From the NCBI RefSeq assembly GCF_019175285.1, contig NC_056523.1:205973134-206037133 (forward strand): a stretch of 64,000 nucleotides of DNA, written 5' to 3'. Below are positions 10,101 to 42,100 of the stretch, one piece after another. The position numbers and the translations under genes are program-made. Under the pieces are notes generated by a model. The model was given only the letters and a program-made list of their open reading frames with translations, did no database searches and was not told the origin of the DNA. The stretch's first letter is position 1; each line of letters opens with the position of its first letter. Origin of the DNA: Sceloporus undulatus. Lineage: Eukaryota > Chordata > Lepidosauria > Squamata > Phrynosomatidae.

Positions 10101-13100
10101 CCTGATTTGCACTCCACCAAATGCAAATGAGAAAGTAGACTGAAGTCTACAAAAGCTCATGCTGCCAATTTCTTTCTTTCAGTTAGTCTCAAAGATGCTA
10201 CATGATCTCTTCACTTACTGATTCTACAGACTAACACGGCTATATCTTTGAATAAATTCACAATAAATATTCACCACTAAAAGCAACGCTTTGTATTCTT
10301 TTGCAGAATTAACTTGGTTCTCTGGACTGATAATTGTATGAGTCAGAATTCTGGTTATCACTGGTTATAGTGACACCAGGCACAGCATGTAGCATGAAAC
10401 ACAAGCTGTGATGAATGTCTCTAAAAATGGCTGAATTAGGTATTTGAGTGCCAGAAAAGTCTTCTCTGTTTGCTTCTTTCTTCCAGGCAAGTGGGTGGGA
10501 AACACTATTCAGTCTAACAAAGTAGATGTGGGATTACTTCCACTGCATACACTTGGCGCATGATCAGTTGTTGTGTTACTGTTTTCAATTGATCATTTGG
10601 AGGTTGGAGAATCCTCTTCAGAAAGTGCAGTTAGTGCCTGAACTGCTCTGGTTTGCAGACACGCCTTGAGTATTCATTACAACATCCATGGATTCTAGTT
10701 AAACAGCAATATTCTCTTGCCAGAAACCATGGAAACCAGTAAATGTTGACAGTTCAGGGCTACAATTCCTAGGCAAGATAAAATTGTTGTTAATCTGTGA
10801 CTTCACAGTCTCAGTAGAGATATGCACCCCATGAGTTTACCAAATTATAATTTCTAAGATTCCTTGGAAGATGTCAGGCAGAGGTAAGCTGTATTTTGAC
10901 AGAACCTTCAGAAATAAAGGATAGATAAAAAGCACAGTTCAGGGATAGGGAACATTTATTTGACTTGCTAGAAGTTTTTTGACTGCAAATCCCAGAAGGC
11001 TCAGCCAGTTAGGCCAGTTGATAGAGATTATGGGAGTTACAACTGACAAAACAGGTCAAAGGTTCCCAACCCCTACTTGAAGCTGGGGTATAATAAAGTT
11101 CTTGATCCCATTTACTTTTGCAGGTAATGTAGTCTGTGTTTGTATGTAAATATAACAGAGCAGAACTTGGTTTCTCTTGAGAAGCATTATAATAGAATTG
11201 TAGTTTCATCCTTGTTTTGAATTGTGGAATATGTTTTCACTGATTGTCTATTTGGGCTGCTTTAAAAATGAATTAGATAAATTCTACTCAAAAATTGATT
11301 AGATAAACTGGCTATTTGAACAGAACATCAGTCTGATGCAATATAGCTCATAATTTCCTTGCAAGACACCTGTGGCTGTAGCATCTTCCAGAATCCCAAG
11401 GGTCAAAAGCAACCTTGGAAGACATTTCCTCTACTGAATGCTAATTATATACTACACCAGACTTATCTGGACAAACCTTTTCATGTTTTCTAGGACGTTG
11501 CCGCACACTGTGATGTGAAGTGCATGCCAACATTCCAGTTCTACAAGAACAATGAAAAGGTACATGGTCCCAACTTTTCCGGCTAAAAGTTCCACGGGGA
11601 ATATGGGATGTCACTTTTACGATTCAACTGTGTAATGTTCTCAGTATTGGAGGAGCTGGGATAATTCGGGCAGGCTCTCTTATCTCTGCACCACCAGGCT
11701 TCTCCTCCAACCCTTCTTACATGCTCTGAGCAGGCTTGTTAACAGTGATTCCCCATTTCTTTTCTGATGTTGACCATCTGTGGATTGGCAATGTGAACTC
11801 AAAGTTGTGAGCATGCCAGTAAAAATATTTTTTTTGTTTTTTCTGGCCTACTAGTCTTCTGTGTTTCCCTTCTGGATACAGAAGAGAAGCCTCTAAAGGA
11901 GCCGTTACATGTTAAAAGTAATGGTATTCACCCTAAGTGATCCAATGCAAAGACTTGTGGTTGTTGTTATCCTTGCTTATTTTGTCTGGAGCACTGGGTC
12001 TCATGTTATTCTGGCAAAGTATTCACACTATTTTCCTTGACATAGCACCATAAACATGGGAGGTTAAAAAATGTCATGCCAGGTTAAAAAATGTCAAGTA
12101 TGTATTAAGTAATACGTAAGCTGCTTGGAAGCAGCTTGTAGAATTTTTATGATGCGCCACACTATAATCAAACTTCATTTGAATTGAAATGAATGGCAAA
12201 TTTTCAGAGGCTGAAGGCAAAAATAGCAAATAACATTGACAGTTTTCCAAAATGATGTACACAGAAAGGAAGGAGGTTGTCTGGTTTTTTGTTTTGTTTT
12301 GTTTTGACAGTCAGTTTTTGTGAAGGAGTTGCTCTACTAAGAGCTGACCTTTACATGCTGAGTCATAGGTGCAGAGATGCAGAGTTTCTCTTAAGAACAG
12401 GCAGCATATCCTGTTCTGTAGCCCTGCCATCAATGCAGACATTTCTTGTACCTGTGTTTGGATTACCAAGGAAGCTCCCAATGTATTATACCTTTTTGGA
12501 AGACAAAGATTGTATCCCCTCCCTCAAACAATAAGGTGATTCATCCAGAAGCTCCCAATGTATTATACCTTTTTGGAAGACAAAGATTGTATCCCCTCCC
12601 TCAAACAATAAGGTGATTCATCCAGGACACCTATAAGCTAGTGGTCTGTTGTTAAAGCTGGGTGCACAGAAAAACCAGTGCTCTCACCAACTTCCACTAG
12701 ATCTAGCACCAATTTGGTGTTAAGATTCTTTGTAAGAATCACTACAGCAAGCAGAACTCAATCTGATCCTGTGAAGCAGTGTTTCTTAACCTTTGCTCTT
12801 CCAGATGATTTGGACATCAGTTCCCTTAATGTCTTCCCTTTGGTCATGCTGGCTGGAGCTTTGAGGAGTTGAAGTCTGAAACATCTGGATTGAGAATCAC
12901 TGGTTTAAGACATGTACTGTCAGTGTTCATAGGATTCATGAATGGCAAAGTTATTTAGCTTTGGCATATGCATGTCTGCTTTTGTATACAAAATGCATTG
13001 GACTAATAATAATAAATAATGGACTAGGTTAAAGCTGGCCTACTACCTCTTCTAAGCCTATTGCGGTGAATAAGTGGTTGCTAGAGTTACAGAACTGAGG

Positions 13101-13372
13101 TCCTGTGCTGAAGATGGGATTTTACATATGTTGCTGTTTTAAAGACCCAGACCAATTCCTCCTCCATGAATATGCCCTAAAATCATGGGAGATAACATGA
13201 CTTTGCAGTGTAACATGACCTTAAAAGGCCTCCAATCTCTATGCTCTTGAAATCATTAAGAATGAATTGTAAACTAATTGGCTTTAAATTTGAAATACCT
13301 GTATTTCAGGTGCATGAATTTTCTGGAGCAAACAAAGAGAAGCTGGAAGAAACCATTAAGAAGCTAAAGTAA
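4010..13372 (+). CDS. TXN: Thioredoxin (spliced CDS, exons 2-5; exon 1 outside window)
   Basis: Small cytosolic and nuclear disulphide reductase. It reduces protein disulphides (ribonucleotide reductase, peroxiredoxins, transcription factors) and is itself reduced by thioredoxin reductase with NADPH. Four plus-strand exons join in phase 0 (4010-4114, 7930-7989, 11494-11559, 13310-13372) and give 97 residues plus a stop. With the usual 8-codon first exon this makes 105 residues, the human length. Exon 2 carries the active site, [16 protein letters not shown], with both redox cysteines. Exon 4 carries [10 protein letters not shown] with the conserved cis-proline. Exon 5 ends [17 protein letters not shown]. 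Every junction has AG/GT splice sites, and the exon breaks match human TXN as I remember it. The position of human Cys62 is Ala here (DVDDAQ), while the cysteines equivalent to Cys69 and Cys73 are kept. I see no stops or frameshifts, so this is a working gene and not a retrocopy. The start codon and promoter lie before position 1. Confidence 0.96.
4164..4396. mobile_element. 233-bp palindromic element, GTTACAGAC family
   Basis: Same family and exactly the same length as the copy at 3184. It sits 50 bases after the TXN exon 2 donor, so the pre-mRNA would contain a strong hairpin there. Target duplication unclear (GTG is near both ends). Confidence 0.85.
4530..5118. mobile_element. Element with TATAAGTCGA-type ends and internal minisatellite
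   Basis: GGATAAGTCGAGGGTAAAAC on the left and a GTCGAGTATGTATGGTA right end belong to the family also seen at 41069, 44127 and 54907. Inside, 4669-5003 repeats a unit of 50-69 bp around CAAGTGGATTTAAATGG (starts about 4691, 4751, 4801, 4868, 4937). Confidence 0.65.
5728..5925. mobile_element. Palindromic MITE, CAGTTGCCCCTCCGTTTT family
   Basis: Left end ACAGTCACTCCTCCGTTTTC, right end reverse complement ACAGTTGCCCCTCTGTTTT. A squamate repeat family seen again near 37935-38160, 46150-46367, 47452-47690 and 50613-50845. Confidence 0.65.
6030..6214. mobile_element. Palindromic MITE, 'GTTTGACACCACTTTAACTG' family
   Basis: One of the commonest repeats here: arms around GCCATGG..TGCTATGGAATCCTGG are mirrored in CCAGAATTCCATAGGATTGA. 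It ends in CTGCAGTGTGGGTGCAGCC. Confidence 0.7.
7080..7390 (-). mobile_element. CR1-type LINE 3' fragment
   Basis: The plus strand shows AATTGGAAGAGACCTCAAGG and CCACTGCCATGCAGGAAGAC, the inverse of CR1 3' ends, with the CR1 C-terminal coding region behind it in degraded form. Confidence 0.65.
7930..7989 (+). CDS. TXN: TXN coding exon 3
   Basis: 20 codons, phase 0, flanked by AACAG and GTAAGC. It encodes [20 protein letters not shown], the beta-strand region after the active-site helix. Ala sits in the DDAQ motif where mammals have Cys62. Confidence 0.96.
8140..8320. mobile_element. Palindromic MITE, 'GACACCACTTTAACTGCCAT' family
   Basis: GACACCACTTTAACTGCCAT and TGCTATGGAATTCTGGGATT are mirrored by GGCATTTAAAGTAGGGTCAA. 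No coding capacity. Confidence 0.7.
8890..10093 (+). mobile_element. L2-type LINE, 3' part
   Basis: Reverse transcriptase fragment: [20 protein letters not shown] followed by the catalytic YADDTQIYF, then the conserved [13 protein letters not shown] thumb region (to about 9314). In another frame come [25 protein letters not shown] and a C-terminal [26 protein letters not shown] (to 9880). The YADD box is intact, but a frame change and stops between segments show a dead 5'-truncated copy. The ATT repeat at 10052-10092 is the usual L2-style 3' tail. Same orientation as TXN. Confidence 0.85.
10052..10092. repeat. (ATT)n microsatellite
   Basis: Interrupted ATT repeats forming the 3' tail of the L2 fragment. 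Confidence 0.85.
10095..10255. repeat. Old squamate interspersed repeat
   Basis: AAGTCTACAAAAGCTCATGC and AGTTAGTCTCAAAGATGCTA then CTACAGACTAACACGGCTAT. The same repeat, rearranged, is at 51478-52130. Confidence 0.5.
11494..11559 (+). CDS. TXN: TXN coding exon 4
   Basis: 22 codons, phase 0, flanked by TTCTAG and GTACAT. It encodes [20 protein letters not shown] followed by EK. It contains the two structural cysteines and the conserved cis-proline (MPTF) that packs against the active site. Confidence 0.96.
11560..13309 (+). other. TXN: TXN intron 4
   Basis: Non-coding. It contains an exact 77-bp tandem duplication (12472-12625) and an old palindromic MITE relic (about 12775-12905). Otherwise nothing is recognisable. 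Confidence 0.8.
12472..12625. repeat. Exact 77-bp tandem duplication
   Basis: Units 12472-12548 and 12549-12625, each starting AAGCTCCCAATGTATTATAC, are identical at every base. Confidence 0.9.
13310..13372 (+). CDS. TXN: TXN coding exon 5 with stop
   Basis: 20 codons plus TAA, preceded by TTTCAG. It encodes [20 protein letters not shown], the last strand and C-terminal helix. The polyadenylation signal follows about 120 bases later. Confidence 0.96.
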   Translation: MHEFSGANKEKLEETIKKLK

Positions 13373-13515
13373 CCATTGGTTCTGGTTCATGAAATGTGAC
13401 TGTTAAGTTATAGCCTTTTCTACATAAACTGACTAAATTAGCATAAGTATCCCGAATACACTTTGACTCTTCGGACTGTAAATCAAAAGAATAAAAAATG
13501 TATAAACAGTTCCAC
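13373..13515 (+). other. TXN: TXN 3' UTR with polyadenylation signal
   Basis: A short 3' UTR follows the TAA. AATAAA lies at 13490-13495, and a T-rich stretch just downstream (about 13519-13530) fits a cleavage region near 13505-13515. A TG microsatellite begins about 30 bases further on. The exact cleavage site is inferred. Confidence 0.75.
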
Positions 13516-13542
13516 AACTCTTCTTTTATTCCCTATTTGGGG

Positions 13543-13572
13543 TATGTGTGTGTGTGTGTGTGCGCGCGCACA
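13543..13572. repeat. (TG)n/(CG)n microsatellite
   Basis: TG repeats followed by GCGCGCG, just after the TXN polyadenylation region. Confidence 0.85.
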
Positions 13573-14163
13573 TGTACATATGTGCTTTAGTTCATTTTAT
13601 TGTTTGTAGCAGTATCTGTATTATATAAGCCCCAGGATAAATAGCTAAGGGAATGGCTGCATTTTTCAAAACTAACCCATCTTCTAAATGTCAGTTGTGT
13701 AGTGTATTAGTATCCGGCTCTCTTTTGCAACACATCCGATTGACAAACAGGCATTACTTCTGTTGGTAGTAAAGCATTACAAAAGCAATTGATACTAACA
13801 GAAGCTGCAGTTGTCTCAACTGTAAATTACAAAGTTAAATTATAACATTTTCTGCATCTGGGCATCTTGAGAGATTTTTTCCAGCCCCAGCAACGCTTGG
13901 CTTCTACCTGCGGCTCTCAACTTTGGATCCTTAAAGTTTCTAAGAGTTTAAGTCAAAACAAGTTTCTCCCTTGTTCTAATTTTTATTCCTAATGCAAAGA
14001 ATTCAAATATTGATTAAATCTCTATATGAACTGAACTGAAATTCTGCACTATTTGGTCTGGCCAAAATCAGTAGGTTCACTTATTCCCAACATAAAGATC
14101 ATGGTGTACCAAGAGTGTCTCAGGAAAAAAGATGAGAAGTGTAACTGACCATTAATACACATA

Positions 14164-14386
14164 GGCCTGTTACAGACTGCCAAAATAAAGCTGCTTCAGG
14201 TCTCTTTGGAGGTATGCTATTTAAATGATGCAGAGTCCGGAGGTCACGCTAAAGCCACACTCCATTCCTAAGCACTGGAGTGCAGCTTTGGTGCAGCTTC
14301 CGGATTCTTGGGATGCATGCATCATTTAAACAGCATGCCTCCAAAGAGACCCGAAGCAGCTTTATTTTGGCAGTCTGTAACAGGCC
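14164..14386. mobile_element. 223-bp palindromic element, GTTACAGAC family
   Basis: Same hairpin family as 3184-3416 with a small internal deletion near the loop side of the left arm. It is flanked by ATA on both sides, a 3-bp target duplication. Confidence 0.85.
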
Positions 14387-15505
14387 ATAGATTCCAATTC
14401 AGACTTTGAGCAGCACTCTGCCAATGACTTATGTGTATAAGGATAGGGCCCAGAGGGCCAGCTAGCCTGTTGCACTTGGCTCTATCCAAAAAAACTCCCA
14501 TGCCAAGCAGCTTTCAAGCCTTCAGTTTCTTACTGGTGGAAAGCAGAACAAGTAAGAAAGGCAGTTCAGTCCATGAAGATATGCCTGTTCTGAGCTTTGG
14601 GGGGAGAAAAAGAAAGGTGCATTTATCCAAAATCCACTGTCATTTTTCTTACCCCACTTTGTAATGCGAATTCCCTGCCACTCTGTGCGCTCCCAACCAC
14701 TAAGGAATAGGCCCCTAACCAAGACTTTACAGCTGCCAGTAGTGGGAGGACACAGGAATAGTATGTGCAAAGCTATGTACATGGCTCAGTCATTAAGTGT
14801 TCAGTAATCAAAAGCCTGGTTATAGATGGACATTTTAAAAATGTTCTTTCCCCATGTTTGAGTATTTTTTAAAAATTGTCCATGATCATGCACTGGGAAA
14901 TGGGGTGTGAGGTCAAGTTGGACCCTAACACGGCTGTTTAGTGAGAGGGGGAGTAGTGGCTGGTCAAGCCGTGTGCCGATAGCCGGACACACAATGATGA
15001 CATTCACTGGGATCTTTCTTGTCATGTGTCTGACTGTAGATGTGTACCTGGAAACTCAGTGGCTACAAAACAGCCTTCTTGCAGACCTCAGCATGAGACA
15101 GTTTCGGGGCCCTTGTATGAGGAACTTTACATCTGGGTGTCTCACAAAGTGAGGCAGCATCTCTATAGTGCAGTCAACAGAAATGCTAATGAACCCTCCT
15201 AGTGAGTTGGAGATGCACATAAGGACACTGGCAAGAGTGTCCTGACATGCACTGGACTCTACCAATGAGCATCAACACACACACCCCAAGCTGGTGTTTG
15301 TGGTGTGTACCAGTCACTTGCTCCCCTACGTAGTAACGTAACAGCAGCCCCTTGCTGAATATCCACTTGTGAAGATGCAAGTCCTCAATTAAATTCTGGC
15401 CTGAATTCTCACTGGTTTTGCACTTCTGTGCTTAAAATGATTAGTGGTTTGCTGATAGAGCAGCTGAAGTTTTAAAGGATTGTTCCAAGCTCTGCTTGCG
15501 GTTGC

Positions 15506-15575
15506 CCAGGATTGAACTGGGGCCTTCATACAAACCATGTGCTCTGTACCCTTGAGCTACAGCCTTTCCTTCAAC
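15506..15575 (-). repeat. tRNA-like relic (SINE head)
   Basis: On the minus strand, TGTAGCTCAAGGGTACAGAG resembles a pol III A box and CCCAGTTCAATCCTGGGC a B box with T-stem pairing. The spacing suits a tRNA-derived SINE head, but the cloverleaf is not convincing as a working tRNA. Confidence 0.45.
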
Positions 15576-15859
15576 TGTAAACAAAACTGTAGCAAACTTG
15601 ATTGACTTGTCTGAGGCTAGCAGAGAGTGAGTCCTGTTTGACAGGTAGATGTGATAAAATGGTTAAGAAAACATGTGTTAAGCTTTCTTCAAGCTTCCTG
15701 GAACTGAGAATCAGAAAAGCATGCTTGGAAACTTTTTTGGATGTCACAATGTCTCGGAAAGAATACAGATGACCAAACATGAAACAAAATAGAACTACAT
15801 CCTAACAATCGGTGGTTTATCACATATGCTGAACCACGTGTGTTACCTGAAATTTTACA

Positions 15860-18290
15860 TGGACATGTACTTAAGGTGTATCTTGCTAATATAATTTTAG
15901 CTGTTCCATTTTAAAAAGTTGATAAATTCTTAAACTTCCAAAGTAGGCTCGCAAAAGACATGTCTGTCTTAAAATGGTAACTTGCTTCAAAATATTGTAG
16001 TATGTGTTTGACAGACGGTATCAGGCATGGTCATCATAATGCCAACCATTCAGACATTAATTGGAAAAATGAAATTTGAAGCATTCCTGTTCATTTTTTT
16101 GGAGGGGGGAATCTGTCTTTTTGTGATGGACAGCCTGTCCAGCATGTGTCACCAACCAATCACAGCTCTCAGAATATGGGAGGAGGGGCTGAAGAGGAAA
16201 ATGAAAAGATTGGGTAGTCAATTTGGGAGCTTCGGGCTGGTAAGGTGGTGAGCTGGTAGTGGAGTGTCTGAGATGAAAGTTCAAGGAGGACTAAAGTTGA
16301 TAAAAAAGTAGATATAAATGAAACACTGAGATAAGTAGACAATGAGTAGTGGTATAAAGGAAGTTTAACACCTCTTGTTGCCAATTCTTTCTAAACATGT
16401 GCAGAGGTGCTCACCTTCAACACAATTTTACTTTTGAGAAAGAAAGTAACTACAGTGGTTCAACCCTAGATATGTTCAGTCAGGAGGAAGCATCACTGTG
16501 TTCAATGTGGCTTTTCTGTTACGTGCTTTAAATCGTTTCCCAACTTAGGGCAACTTTAAGGCAAACCTATCAGGGTTTTCTTGGCAAGATGTGTTCAGAT
16601 AGAGTTTGCCTTCCTCTGAGGCTGAGAGAATGTGACTTGCCCAAAGTCACCAAGTGGATTCCCGTGGCTAAGTGGGGATTTGAACTCTGGTCCATTGAGT
16701 CATAATCATATGTTCAAACCACAATGCCACATGACACTGGCTCTTACTTTCAATAAGGGGAAAGAAGAGAGTTTGCAGATACCAGGGGCCGACATTGTTA
16801 TGAGTCCACTTCATGTGACATAGCTGCATCCTATGGGATCTTGAGATCTGTAGTTTGATGGAGACATTAGTACTATGTGGCTTAAGCTCTTAAATGCCCC
16901 TCCCTAAACTTCCACAGGATGTTGTCAAGCCAGTTAAAGTAGAATTATAGGGCTTTAACTATGTAGTACGAATGAGCCCCAAGACATTCACACAGACTCT
17001 AACCTGGGCTTCCATTACCTACCTGGTCTCTGATTTCTCTAACTACCCTGGGTTTGCTACTAAGGGGGCCGAAAGGTGGCTACCAGTATGGGCCAACAGA
17101 TAGTATGTGTCTGTATGAGAGAAAGAGACTACTTACTTACATTATTGCACATGGCTTTTAAACTGGAATTTCACTGGGAAAGCAACAGCTTTGGCAATAT
17201 TGCACAACAACGCTTCAAACCTGTAGCTGCCACGTGTCTCCAAACCCATCCTTTTTTGCACACAATAATGCCAAAACTCAACCCCAATTGTTGATAATGG
17301 TCTAGGACTGGCTCTGCCATGAAACAGCATAAGGCATCTTCCTCAGGTGGCAGATTTTGGCATGCCTTGAAAAGGCAGCAAATACTTACTTACTTCAATA
17401 GTTCTATACCACCCTATGTCAAAAGTTCTTAGGAACGGGCAGGTAAAAATCAAGGCTAACAGGCTAAAAACCAAGGCTATATCACTAACAGGGTTGTTTT
17501 TTAAAAAAAACCTGTTTTATTGTAAATTATAATAAAAATAATTTCAGTAGAATAAAAACATTGAAACACTTTAACAAGTCAAAGCAGCATTTGAAAACTG
17601 AAACAGGTGCAGCAATGGCTGTTCTACAAGCAGTTGTTACCATTTTATCAACTGCGCAACTCCTGCAAGAATGGGGCTTGTGCAGAAGACTTCTAATATT
17701 CTCACAATCATTTCACATAAACGCTTAGATGGCGATCGACAACAAAACACCAAATGTTTTATTTAATGAATGCCATTTCAAAGCATCACTACTCACTGGC
17801 TACTTATTTCAGTGCTGCAATTTGTATCGACTTTAACTCTCCTTGGACTTTCATCTCAGACACTACTACCAGCCCACCTCCTTAACAGCCCAAGCTCCCA
17901 AACTGATGGCCAATCCTTTCCTTTTATTTTTCCTTTTCAGTCCCTCCTCCCACATTCTGAAAGTTGTGATTGGTTGGTGACACATGCTGCATAGGCTGTC
18001 CATCACAAAAACCCAGATTCCCCCTCCCTCCACTGCCAAAAAAATAAACAGGAATGCTCCGAATTTCATCTTTCCAATTAATATCTGAATGTTTGGCATT
18101 ATGGTGGCCCTGCCTGATACCTTCTGTCATACACATACTAAAATATATTGAGGCAGGTTAACGTTTTGTAAAGACTGACATGCTTTCAGGAGTCTATTTT
18201 GGAGGTTTCTCAAGATTAAGATCAATTTTGTAAAATAGAATAGATAAAATTACAATTATTTTAGTAAGATACATCTTAAAATACATTGCC
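15860..18290. repeat. Old inverted duplication, arms about 15860-16360 and 17770-18290
   Basis: GGTATCAGGCATGGTCATCA and its neighbours (left arm) reappear inverted as GGTATCAGGCAGGGCCACCA (right arm). The match continues outward (AGTATGTGTTTGACAGACGG against AGTATGTGTATGACAGAAGG) and inward (GTGTCTGAGATGAAAGT in both). Roughly a fifth of bases differ, mostly substitutions. The 1.4-kb centre holds a SINE-like repeat and a worn MITE. Confidence 0.75.
16520..16745. mobile_element. BovB-tail/SINE-like repeat
   Basis: GGGTTTTCTTGGCAAGATGT, TGACTTGCCCAAAGTCACCA and GGGGATTTGAACTCTGGTCC are the inverse of the body of 5S/BovB-type SINEs. Other pieces: 26602-26700, 39320-39470 and 41635-41725. Confidence 0.6.
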
Positions 18291-18334
18291 TCCTTTAGGC
18301 CAGTTTAAAATAGTTCGCTCCCTTTTTGTCTTAG

Positions 18335-18520
18335 GGCCTTTTTACACTGCACAGCCACAGGGCTATTATTTCACTTTAGCCGTCATGGCAACATTTCTTG
18401 GGATGTGCAGTTTAGGGAAGGGTATTAGGAATTCTTAGCCATAGAGTTCTAGTGCCTCACCAAATGACAAACGCCAGGATTTCAAAGGATGCAGCTGTGG
18501 CAGTTAAAGTGGAATCAATG
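18335..18520. mobile_element. Degraded palindromic MITE, 6030-like
   Basis: TTCACTTTAGCCGTCATGGC on the left, GTGGCAGTTAAAGTGGAATC on the right. Another worn copy lies at about 16815-16975. Confidence 0.5.
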
Positions 18521-18916
18521 TCTTGTAACAGTAAGGTGAAAGACCCTTATGCTGGGGTGAGCAGCTGTTCCTTTCCCTCTCTATGCTCAAGAGCATGTGG
18601 AACAAGTCTGGGCACACTGTCATTGCTGATCAGTGGCAAGGAAAACAGCTGAACTGGACACCTTCCCTTACCCATTGCTCTATTCCAAATGATGCAAGCG
18701 GGCAGAAGGAGAAACCTCCCATAAGTACGCTGGCAGACTTACACCCACCAGCACATTGCAGCCCATGTTTCAAAGGTGGCGCAATTCTTCTGGTATGAAG
18801 GACTGCAAAGGAATTGCACTTTAAGGGAACTAAAAACAGAAAGGTGGGCCTGCCTGATTTCTACCTCTAGGCTAGGAGAAAAATGTAAGTAAGAACTCTA
18901 TGTTCACTACTTGCCT

Positions 18917-18922
18917 TTTATT
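18917..18922 (-). terminator. PTGR1: Probable PTGR1 polyadenylation signal
   Basis: AATAAA read on the minus strand, about 270 bases downstream of the stop codon. It is the first good hexamer in the right orientation. The cleavage site, probably near 18895-18905, is inferred. Confidence 0.55.
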
Positions 18923-19189
18923 AAAATGGGGCTACTGCATAGTTACATCAAATAGTTTTTAAAGCCATGTATCTGCTTCTTTCACATCTAGTTTGGTCCT
19001 TGGAAATCATGTGAGAAACCTGTTTTCATCAGGTTTTTACCACCATCAAATTATACTCTGATTTTTTTAACTAACAGGTGACTTGTGTATTCATGAATGC
19101 GTTTCTGGCAAGAAGGCTGTCTGCAATTAGAGAAGGTGCGGTCAGGCATGTATCATGCTGACTTTTTTGGAGGAAGGAGTATGAGACAG

Positions 19190-41019
<21,830 letters not shown>

Positions 41020-41068
41020 TTAAACGACATCAACCAATATTATATTATAAACTGCTCAGCAAGTTTGT

Positions 41069-41470
41069 ACCATATATACCCAACTATAAATCGACCTCAT
41101 GTATAAATTGTGGAAAGATTTTGGGGCTCAAATTATAGATGTGGATATGACTCATGGCTAAGTCAAGGTTCAAACCTAGAGGCATGTAACAAAGGATCTA
41201 AAAGATGAAGCACAGGAAAATAGTGCCAAAGAACTTACAAAATTCCAACAGGCATAAATGTTTGTGCTTTCCCGAAAAGGCTGGATGGATGAGAGAGAGA
41301 AGGGGATCAGTGCTTCCAGGACAGATTACACTCTTGCCTTTCATCAGGCAATGGTTTCATCTTTAAAAAATAAGAGTTAAAAGTACAGTACAGTACTTAC
41401 ACTGACTCATGGTAAGTCAACTTAGTTTTTTTCAGTCAACTTTTTGACTAAAATATCTAGCCTTCTGCAG
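41069..41470. mobile_element. DNA transposon relic, ATATAC(C/T)CAACTATAA end
   Basis: The left end ACCATATATACCCAACTATA matches the inverted right end of the copy at 44127-44519. A right-side GTCAACTTTTTGACTAAAAT sequence matches the other end. Non-coding. Confidence 0.6.
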
Positions 41471-41906
41471 GAATATATACTATAATTCTTCCAACAGAAT
41501 GGAGGAATTCTGGGGGAAAGGTTGTGTTTTCAGGATTAGAAAAGAAAACACATGGCATCCGCAGAAAGACTCATGTTAATTTTCTTAGTCATCTTCCTCA
41601 ACAAGGGACAGACATCTCCCTTGCAGTTGTGTGTGTGTTTTTCTTCAAGTCTCCTGTCCACTTATGGCGACGCTATTAATTTCATACCATTTTCTCAGGC
41701 AAGGATTACTCAGAGGTGGTTCTTCCAGTCCCTTACTCTGAAATATAGCCAATTAGCAGAGTTTATATTCCTTTTTGACTGCCAGCCTTACCCTTTGACA
41801 TTCAGGCTTCATGACTGGGAGAGTACTCTCTGAGGGAAGCAGGCTTCCAGAGATTCATGAAACAGGGTACTGACAGCACAGCCTAAGTTAGCAAATCCCA
41901 GGCTGC

Positions 41907-42100
41907 ATCTGCACTTCAGAATTAATACAGATTGATTCTGCTTTAACTTCTTTGACTCAATGCTATGGAATTCTGGCATTTTTAGTTTTATGCAATGTTT
42001 ACTTTTCATTGTCAAAGAGGTCTGATGCCATAACAAACTACAAATCTCTGGATTCCACAGAATAGAGCCATGATAATCAAAGTAGTGTCAAACTCAGTGC
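41907..42100. mobile_element. Palindromic MITE, same family as 6030
   Basis: Starts GGCTGCATCTGCACTTCAGA and ends with AAGTAGTGTCAAACTCAGTG. Just downstream of the candidate PTGR1 5' exon. Confidence 0.65.

Larger units (their letters stand above)
7990..11493 (+). other. TXN: TXN intron 3
   Basis: Non-coding for the host. It holds a palindromic MITE (8140-8320), the 3' part of an L2-type LINE in sense orientation (8890-10093), a tRNA/SINE-like old repeat (about 10095-10255) and a degraded MITE (about 10940-11080). Confidence 0.8.
13516..18916. other. TXN-PTGR1 intergenic region (tail to tail)
   Basis: No gene recognised. It holds a TG/CG microsatellite (13543-13572), a hairpin element (14164-14386), a tRNA-like relic on the minus strand (15506-15575), an old inverted duplication (arms about 15860-16360 and 17770-18290), a BovB-tail-like repeat (about 16520-16745) and degraded palindromic MITEs (about 16815-16975 and 18335-18520). 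14390-15500 shows nothing I can name. Confidence 0.7.
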
